From an uncultured Lachnospiraceae bacterium (lineage in GTDB: Bacteria; Bacillota; Clostridia; Lachnospirales; Lachnospiraceae), in contig CANCYR010000030.1 of NCBI GenBank assembly GCA_947382355.1, positions 1 through 39,380 on the forward strand: 39,380 nt of DNA. The letters are read 5' to 3'. The notes below the pieces were generated by a model. That model saw only the letters and a program-made list of their open reading frames with translations. It did no database searches and was not told the DNA's origin. A program made the position numbers and the translations under genes. This document shows positions 34,238-39,380 of this stretch, in pieces (the stretch's first letter is position 1; each line of letters opens with the position of its first letter).

Positions 34238-34437
34238 TGGCGCCATCTCCCTTCCTATGTATTCCGGCAAACCGGTCATTGGCTCGGGAGGCTGCCACCT
34301 CTGTCATGGGTTCCATATTAGAATACCACCACAGTTCGACAGAAATTTCAATCAGATTCTCTTTTCATGGAATATGTGGAAAGTGTTTCAAAATCAATCT
34401 CAAAACAATCTCACAAGGCAAAAGAACAAACTTGAAG
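34238..34437. other. Intergenic stretch around the toxin remnant leader
   Basis: Contains the leader side of the toxin remnant (AGGAAGGGAG at about 34246-34255). No further gene is supported. A 92-codon minus-strand frame crosses it, but only the membrane helix of the remnant looks protein-like. Confidence 0.35.
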
Positions 34438-34899
34438 TTATTTATATAATTTCATATATAAAAGTGGATATGGATTGCCTTGTTCATCACATTCTGTTCT
34501 TTTATAAACTTCAAATCCCATGTGTTCATAGAAACCTTTTGCAAGAGGATTTTGTTCGTTAACTGCTAAATTATTTACCAAATATTTTTCAATTCCGTAT
34601 TCAAGCAATTCTTTGCCTAATCCTTTTCCCCTTTCTTCGTGAGAAATAAAGAGCATTTCAAGATGTTGTTCTACAATCCCCATAAAACCAGCAGGAATTT
34701 GATTTCCGTTTTCTGCAATGATTAAAAAAGGTATTTCTTTTAATGCTTGTGGTACATACTTCTTAATGCTTTCTATTTCGTCCTCTGATAAAAAGAAGTG
34801 TGTTGCCTTTACAGAACTTTCCCACACTTTTAATAATTGTTCTACCAGCAGTGTGGTTCTGTCCTTTACCTCTATAATTTTCAAATTATCGTCCTCCAT
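34438..34899 (-). CDS. GNAT family N-acetyltransferase (YjaB-like)
   Basis: A 153-aa single-domain acetyltransferase: N-terminal EQLLKVWESSVKATHFFLSE, the acetyl-CoA-binding EMLFISHEERGKGLGKELLE (RGKGLG loop) and the C-terminal NEQNPLAKGFYEHMGFEVYK. It resembles YjaB-type proteins of unknown substrate. It is monocistronic, ending before the XRE/toxin remnant, and is not related to the GNAT at 7879 beyond the fold. Confidence 0.88.
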   Translation of the reverse strand: MEDDNLKIIEVKDRTTLLVEQLLKVWESSVKATHFFLSEDEIESIKKYVPQALKEIPFLIIAENGNQIPAGFMGIVEQHLEMLFISHEERGKGLGKELLEYGIEKYLVNNLAVNEQNPLAKGFYEHMGFEVYKRTECDEQGNPYPLLYMKLYK

Positions 34900-34979
34900 A
34901 GTTCCCGATATTAGCTGTTATATTTGTTTATCAAAATCTCCGCAAAACCTTGAAAACACTAAGTTTATCGCGGGTGGGC

Positions 34980-35045
34980 TTTCCCTTAAAGTTTCCCTTG
35001 TGTTATATCTTCCCACAGGGTATTACGAACCATGATAAGGGAAAC
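34980..35045. repeat. Repeat cluster beside the accessory block
   Basis: TTTCCCTT occurs twice 12 bp apart (34980-34987 and 34992-34999), and GTTTCCCTT (34991-34999) is inverted as AAGGGAAAC at 35037-35045. The cluster sits exactly between the GNAT gene and the AT-rich DUF262/Ntn/PIN block. It could be an integration junction, but no recombinase or second copy is in the window. Confidence 0.35.
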
Positions 35046-35086
35046 AAAATCACATAAAATATTCTAACACAAATCACTTCATCTTA

Positions 35087-36370
35087 TTATTTACAATCAC
35101 ACAAAATCAAATCAATAATTCCAGATGCGTAAGGTCCCAATTCATATTCATTGAATACAATATGTACCTCTCCATCCAAAATATAAAATACAATATTTTC
35201 AATATCCCTTATATCGACCTCTTCGTCATAATATTTTCCAGATTCGCTATTCTTAATATCATTATTTATACATTGATTAACTAACCTCAATATGGATTCT
35301 TCATCCATCTTCAAAATTTCCTTTAGCGCAAGCTGCTTCCCTTCTTTCAAATCATAAGTATAAGCATAAATTGCCGAACCTCCATGAATACCTCCCGCGA
35401 ACTGATATTCATGAAAATGCACACTAATTTTATTATCCGTATTGTATGTTACCTCTACGATAAAGAAACCGTCATACACCATATCAGCTTCCTCAGGATA
35501 CCTGTTCCTTGGATACTCGTACCATGACTTCATAAATTTCTGCCATTGAAAAGAAATTTCTTCGTTAATCATAGCTCCCACAACATTATCCTCTGTAAAA
35601 AAAGGGATTTGCTGTTTTATTTCGATAGGTATCTTTGTGGGATCTTGATCAATCTTAATTTCATCTGCTTTCATCGTATAACTCAATTTTTTCAGTGTCT
35701 GCCCTGGTTCTTTTCTTACTACTCGTCTTTTCAATTCATCTATATCAGAAACAACATGAAAACTTGAACCACTCCAATCAAAAAACTCTTGAGGCAATCT
35801 ATTTACACTTCCATTTTTAACTTTTCCACCAAAAGCTCCGTCTTTTGAAATAAAATAATAACTGCCTTTATTTTTGCTTGCATACTCAATTATAGAGAAA
35901 AAGATAACTGTATCTTTAAAGCCTTTATCCGATTTTCCTTCTGTCCCTTCAAATGGAGCTTCCTTTCTAATTGCCTTATCAATTATGCGATTCCAATACA
36001 TCTCATCGCAGACGGGTATAAGATTCACGGATTTTGTATCCAAAAACTCTTTTGCCTGGTTCAAAGCCTCATTTCTATATGAACTCACCGATTCAAATTC
36101 TTCTTTTGGTTTATCCATACGTAAGGCTAATATATTATAAACATCAATATCCTTTTCATATTGTGTAACCTTCTGCTCTACTAATTCTCTCAAAACCATT
36201 TCAGGTACAAGAACCTGAACTATATCATTACATGTATCTAAATCTCTTAAACTTATTAATTCATCAAATGGTTGATTAAAATAAAAGTGATTATATGTGG
36301 CTATTCTGCGTTTATCATATGAAATATGCAAAAAATTACTATCCGGAACAATATAAATCATTAATTTCAT
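35087..36370 (-). CDS. PIN-like nuclease fused to an RsiV-type DUF4163/DUF3298 domain
   Basis: A 427-aa two-part protein. Residues 1 to about 205 form a PIN-like domain (DUF4935 type): first acidic residue in IVPDSNFLH (D10), VPEMVLRELVEQ near 55-65, FKDTVIFF near 153 and ISKDGAFGG near 175, the spaced Asp/Glu set of metal-dependent RNases. Residues about 235-427 match the ectodomain of RsiV-like proteins: INEEISFQWQKFM, GFFIVEVTYNTDNKISVHFH, EYQFAGGIHGGSAIYAYTYD and the ending FNEYELGPYASGI. There is no signal peptide or membrane helix, so the normally extracellular lysozyme-binding-type domain would be cytoplasmic. Met4 at 36361 is an alternative start. Last gene of a minus-strand block after the Ntn hydrolase. 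Confidence 0.82.
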   Translation of the reverse strand: MKLMIYIVPDSNFLHISYDKRRIATYNHFYFNQPFDELISLRDLDTCNDIVQVLVPEMVLRELVEQKVTQYEKDIDVYNILALRMDKPKEEFESVSSYRNEALNQAKEFLDTKSVNLIPVCDEMYWNRIIDKAIRKEAPFEGTEGKSDKGFKDTVIFFSIIEYASKNKGSYYFISKDGAFGGKVKNGSVNRLPQEFFDWSGSSFHVVSDIDELKRRVVRKEPGQTLKKLSYTMKADEIKIDQDPTKIPIEIKQQIPFFTEDNVVGAMINEEISFQWQKFMKSWYEYPRNRYPEEADMVYDGFFIVEVTYNTDNKISVHFHEYQFAGGIHGGSAIYAYTYDLKEGKQLALKEILKMDEESILRLVNQCINNDIKNSESGKYYDEEVDIRDIENIVFYILDGEVHIVFNEYELGPYASGIIDLILCDCK

Positions 36371-36735
36371 CCCCTAACCAATTTATGTCATGTATAATTC
36401 GATCTCACTGCATCCAAATTCATTATTTATATCATCTAGCAATTACATCTTTGAACATTATGGTAACAAAAAACTTTGCACATGAATCCAATTGAAATAA
36501 TATTAAATATGGTAAGCAATCTTTAGACTACCTACCATATAAAATAAATAATATACGCTTGTACTACTCGAACTCGGCAAATTCAGTTTATTTCTTAATC
36601 TATTTTGTTTAATTTTCTATATCTAATTGACGAGTTTATACTTCAATTATGCACTATATTTGGGCTTACTGATTTTCTGTTGCCAAAGTGTTGCCATGAA
36701 TATTTATTCCATCCTGATTTTTCAAGATACCCTGA
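36371..36735. other. Gene-free AT-rich gap between Ntn and PIN genes
   Basis: About 365 bp without a supported ORF on either strand; plus-strand frames here lack ribosome sites. It presumably carries the PIN gene leader or promoter, but no clear -35/-10 pair stands out. Confidence 0.4.
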
Positions 36736-36765
36736 TTATAAAAGGGGAAAATCCCCCTTTTATAA
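36736..36765 (-). terminator. Hairpin downstream of the Ntn hydrolase gene
   Basis: A perfect 12-bp stem TTATAAAAGGGG (36736-36747) and CCCCTTTTATAA (36754-36765) with a 6-nt loop lies 42 nt beyond the Ntn stop. It is a strong hairpin, though the T-run is inside the stem rather than after it. It implies that the PIN gene has at least partly separate expression. Confidence 0.5.
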
Positions 36766-36806
36766 AGCACCTCGCTCTCCCCCTATTTTTTCTTTGGAAT
36801 GGAGAG

Positions 36807-37610
36807 TCAGGGAGTTGCCTTTTTTGATATTGGTTGTATCATTGCTCCAATTTGTCGCTGTTTTGTACTCCAATCACATATTTCAAAATTTTCATTATAC
36901 CACCTTACATCGGACATCTCATAACAATTTTCTATCTTTAAAGCTTGATAATATGCCTGTCCATCTATTATTGTTCCATGATACATTCCGTTAAATTTAT
37001 TTCCATTATATAATCCAACTAATTGAGGCACTCCGCCTGTATGTTTATCTTTGGAATCTTTTAAAATGTCACAAAAACAATGAAAATAATTTCTACTTGT
37101 ACCCTCATTATTACCATCTTTAAAATCCAAAAAACACTTTTCAAATTCATTTTTTCCACTTCCATCAGAAAAAAGTTTTATTGATTTATTGTAATGTGTT
37201 TCTATCTTAGAATTTTTCCACTCTTTTCCATTCCATGCATATAAACTTGCGTCAAAAATTCGCTTGCTATTACGCCCTATATGGTATATTCTAATAACAC
37301 TCTTGTTAAGTTTATATGCTTTATGTGCTTTTTGAATTTCACTAAAAATGATTTCGCTCCTCTCCTGATAATCCATATCCGAAGATAATAACATCCCTGA
37401 ATCACATATATTCGTTAATCGAGCTAATATCTCATATGTAAATAACGTTTCTCCACAATATCCCAATATATCAGGTGTATTTTTTAAAGCAAAAACCTTT
37501 TGGCTATTATCATAACAATTTCTATTATCTGAAATTCTACTATCGCTTGCTATATATGCAGAACACGGACCTCTCTGATCACATGCTAGCCATCCTACGA
37601 TTAACGTCAC
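36807..37610 (-). CDS. Proteasome-beta/HslV-like Ntn hydrolase
   Basis: A 267-aa protein whose N-terminus follows the Ntn-hydrolase fold of proteasome beta subunits. After removal of Met it begins with Thr (MTLIVGW), the candidate nucleophile; AYIASDSRIS matches the conserved Asp-Ser-Arg strand (D23, R25), and QKVFALKNTPDILGYCGETL supplies the Lys (K38) and the glycine strand. No regulatory ATPase or Pup/HslU partner is encoded nearby. The start is GTG at 37610 with GGAGGAG 9 nt upstream. A 10-bp inverted repeat lies just before it (37628-37682). Flanked by DUF262 and PIN-RsiV genes on the same strand. Role unknown; protease activity is inference from the fold. Confidence 0.72.
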   Translation of the reverse strand: MTLIVGWLACDQRGPCSAYIASDSRISDNRNCYDNSQKVFALKNTPDILGYCGETLFTYEILARLTNICDSGMLLSSDMDYQERSEIIFSEIQKAHKAYKLNKSVIRIYHIGRNSKRIFDASLYAWNGKEWKNSKIETHYNKSIKLFSDGSGKNEFEKCFLDFKDGNNEGTSRNYFHCFCDILKDSKDKHTGGVPQLVGLYNGNKFNGMYHGTIIDGQAYYQALKIENCYEMSDVRWYNENFEICDWSTKQRQIGAMIQPISKKATP

Positions 37611-37627
37611 TCCTATTTACTCCTCCA

Positions 37628-37682
37628 TGCAAATCCATTTTAAAAATCCACAAACTTTATAGACTTTTAGAGTGGATTTGCA
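37628..37682. repeat. 10-bp inverted repeat upstream of the Ntn gene
   Basis: TGCAAATCCA (37628-37637) is perfectly inverted as TGGATTTGCA (37673-37682) with 35 bp between. It lies directly before the Ntn ribosome site, in the 217-bp gap after the DUF262 gene. Possible operator or RNA fold controlling the second gene. Confidence 0.45.
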
Positions 37683-37827
37683 CCACTATCTTTTATCATA
37701 TGATAAACGCCCTACTATTAGACCACTAGAACCATGTTCATTGTAATTGTATCATCAGTAAACCCATTAATCAATATTATATTTCATGCTATTTATTCCT
37801 TAAGTTAGCTTGGAAATTCCCTATACG

Positions 37828-39009
37828 TTAAATCGGCTTAATACCTGATGACTGAATCTTATTATCAAAATCATTAATATAATATGCCAATATTTCCATT
37901 CTGTTTTTTACTCTATTAAATGAATGACCTCCTTTTGAAATTAATGCAAGCAATCGATATTCTTCAATTACAGCCTCAGAATATCCATGAAATACTTTCT
38001 TTACACTATCCGCTTTTGCGGAACTAAACGCTGAAAGTTTTTCATTAATAACATCAAGAGATTTTAGCTTTTTCTTACATTCCTCTGTAAAGTCAACTAA
38101 AGACAGCATAATTAATAATAGCAAGAATTTCATTGCTCTAGTATTGCAAGATATATATTTAACAGGAATATTACTTTCCCTAGAAATTGCATTTAGCACA
38201 CCAATACAAGAATCTACCTTTTTAATTGTCTCTTCATTCAATTCTTTACAATCAGAAACAAATTTCATGACCTCTTTATCTGTTACACCAAATCCGATTT
38301 GCCCATCTATTAAACCCAATATACTATAAAAAACTCTATCAAATTGTTTGCGCTTATTAGCAAAAGAAAGCTTATCTAACATTAAATCAATGTCATCAAT
38401 CATTTTTAAATATTTATCCAACTCCGTTTCGGGGACTGAATTTATAATTTCTCCCGCCCTCAACCGCTCTTGGTTCTGTAAATATCTAAAATATTCAGCA
38501 ATTTCATCGTCCGAAGCATTCGCTATATTGGTAATAGAAATATTGTATGCCAAAATATTGTTTTGAATAGCTTGTGGCAACTGTTTAAAACTAAGCGAAA
38601 TTTTTCCCTTATTATGTAATCTCTTTTCTAATTTTAATAGTGCAGTGTCCGAGTCTTGTCCCATATACTCTACGATATATTCAATAATTTGTCTGGACAC
38701 ATCACTTTGAATTATATAATCATTTTCTACAAATTTATATATTGTTGTTAATCGTTGTTGCCCATCAACAACTTCTTGCATAGCTCCTTTACAATTTCTT
38801 TCAGTACGAACTCTTAGACTCACATTTCCAATTGGATATCTTCTTATGATACTATATAACAATTTATCCTTAAAATCATTACTCCATATATAACCTCTTT
38901 GATACTCTGGTTGCAAATCAACACCTTCCGGCTTATTTATATTTCTTATTTGATTTAGCAATGTTTGTATTGGTCTTGAATCATATGAAAAAGACATTAT
39001 AAAAGACAT
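37828..39009 (-). CDS. DUF262 (GmrSD-type N-terminal) domain protein
   Basis: A 393-aa protein with the ParB/Srx-like DUF262 fold: LQPEYQRGYIWSNDFKDKLL, YSIIRRYPIGNVSLRVR and the nucleotide-handling motif VVDGQQRLTTIYKF (about residues 80-93). The remainder is helical (about 150-390) and lacks the DUF1524 HNH nuclease of full GmrSD, so this is a DUF262-only protein that would need another effector. DUF262 proteins are recurrent in anti-phage and modification-dependent restriction systems, where they hydrolyse NTP and sense modified DNA or phage factors. GGAGGG precedes the ATG at 39009, and a consensus promoter is at 39040-39068. First gene of the block. Confidence 0.85.
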   Translation of the reverse strand: MSFIMSFSYDSRPIQTLLNQIRNINKPEGVDLQPEYQRGYIWSNDFKDKLLYSIIRRYPIGNVSLRVRTERNCKGAMQEVVDGQQRLTTIYKFVENDYIIQSDVSRQIIEYIVEYMGQDSDTALLKLEKRLHNKGKISLSFKQLPQAIQNNILAYNISITNIANASDDEIAEYFRYLQNQERLRAGEIINSVPETELDKYLKMIDDIDLMLDKLSFANKRKQFDRVFYSILGLIDGQIGFGVTDKEVMKFVSDCKELNEETIKKVDSCIGVLNAISRESNIPVKYISCNTRAMKFLLLLIMLSLVDFTEECKKKLKSLDVINEKLSAFSSAKADSVKKVFHGYSEAVIEEYRLLALISKGGHSFNRVKNRMEILAYYINDFDNKIQSSGIKPI

Positions 39010-39039
39010 ACATTTCCCTCCTCAATTACACCTAAAATT

Positions 39040-39068
39040 ATCATATCTTATTACCTAGGCTTTGTCAA
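39040..39068 (-). promoter_or_regulatory. Promoter of the DUF262 gene
   Basis: TTGACA (39068-39063), 17-bp spacer, TATGAT (39045-39040) on the minus strand, about 25 nt from the ribosome site of the DUF262 gene. Confidence 0.7.
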
Positions 39069-39201
39069 TAGACTCTTTGCGTTTTTTGTTTACTCTTATA
39101 AGTTTTCTTCATATTTTTATTAGACTCTATTTTATTCCAATTAAAAAACATATGTTATATAGTTTTAAATAAGTATTTCTTACAAAATAGAAATACTTGT
39201 C

Positions 39202-39380
39202 CTAACATTCTTCAAACACCCTCAACCTTCTCACAATCTCCTCCGGTTCCGGCAGCATTTCCTTCATATCTTCCGGCAAAGATTCACTCAGCTTATAAGT
39301 CGCCACCCCAATCGGCACATTCGATTGTTTCAACGCATATTCCACATATGTCTTGTCTTTGCTCTTACAGATGATAATGC
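39202..39380 (-). CDS. C-terminal end of a YhcG/DUF1016 PDDEXK nuclease (partial)
   Basis: The frame is open to the window edge and ends at TAG 39204-39202. About 59 residues are visible: a core strand IICKSKDKTYVEYAL, then SNVPIGVATYKLSESLPEDM and PEPEEIVRRL. This matches the C-terminal part of YhcG (DUF1016) family nucleases, where the CKxKD strand supplies a catalytic Lys. The rest of the gene lies to the right of the window. Same strand as the DUF262 gene but separated by 192 bp with its own promoter, so it is probably a neighbour in the same accessory region rather than part of that transcript. Confidence 0.75.
   Translation of the reverse strand, partial: IIICKSKDKTYVEYALKQSNVPIGVATYKLSESLPEDMKEMLPEPEEIVRRLRVFEEC

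Noticed and set aside
36605-36994. 129-codon plus-strand frame in the gap after the Ntn hydrolase gene
   Set aside because: Overlaps the Ntn coding region antisense, contains the 36736-36765 hairpin and lacks a ribosome site.

Overview
The window looks like a chromosomal segment of a low-GC Gram-positive gut anaerobe, most likely a Lachnospiraceae/Clostridia member. The signs are AGGAGG-type ribosome sites, Firmicute promoters (TTGACA-17-TATAAT), a BlaI/BlaR1 pair, a YtrA-type GntR operon, a lantibiotic-immunity-type ABC transporter, a TraX-family acyltransferase and a BirA-type operator in front of bioB. No rRNA, tRNA, CRISPR array or intact transposase was seen.

Layout. 1-2.65 kb (+): an immunity/export ABC transporter of the LanFEG type (ATPase, two permeases, a small membrane protein), followed by a 5'-truncated Rpn/PD-(D/E)XK transposase-nuclease remnant. 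3.4-8.4 kb (-): TraX-family membrane protein, a dCache chemoreceptor, an SPFH protein with a ribbon-helix-helix partner, and a GNAT acetyltransferase; a divergent LysR regulator follows. 9.4-11.4 kb (-): GntR/YtrA regulator, ABC ATPase and ABC permease behind a strong promoter covered by a 17-bp perfect inverted repeat. 11.5-14.4 kb (-): BlaI/BlaR1-like signalling pair with two tandem operators over its promoter; the sensor lacks a penicillin-binding domain. 14.45-14.97 kb: two large palindromic elements with unrelated perfect arms but a shared core. 15.0-16.1 kb: solitary bioB with BirA-type operator. 16.2-16.55 kb: a compact type I toxin-antitoxin locus (Fst/par-like convergent layout).

16.6-26.9 kb (-): a five-gene restriction/defence island. 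In transcription order it holds an SNF2 helicase with an N-terminal PLD-like region, DUF4391, a type III-like Mod methyltransferase, RhuM and a type III-like Res helicase-nuclease. 27.1-31.4 kb (-): a hybrid histidine kinase overlapping a lipoprotein solute-binding protein, and a small membrane ORF. 31.7-34.9 kb: remnants of small membrane-protein genes, a secreted hypothetical protein, an XRE-membrane regulator and a GNAT.

35.1-39.4 kb (-): an AT-rich accessory block that is the best candidate for something undescribed. It encodes a DUF262 protein, a proteasome-beta-like Ntn hydrolase, and a PIN nuclease fused to an RsiV-like DUF4163/DUF3298 (lysozyme-binding-type) domain, preceded at the window edge by the 3' end of a YhcG/DUF1016 nuclease. 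The domains suggest a sensor/effector anti-phage module; this is inference from domain content only.
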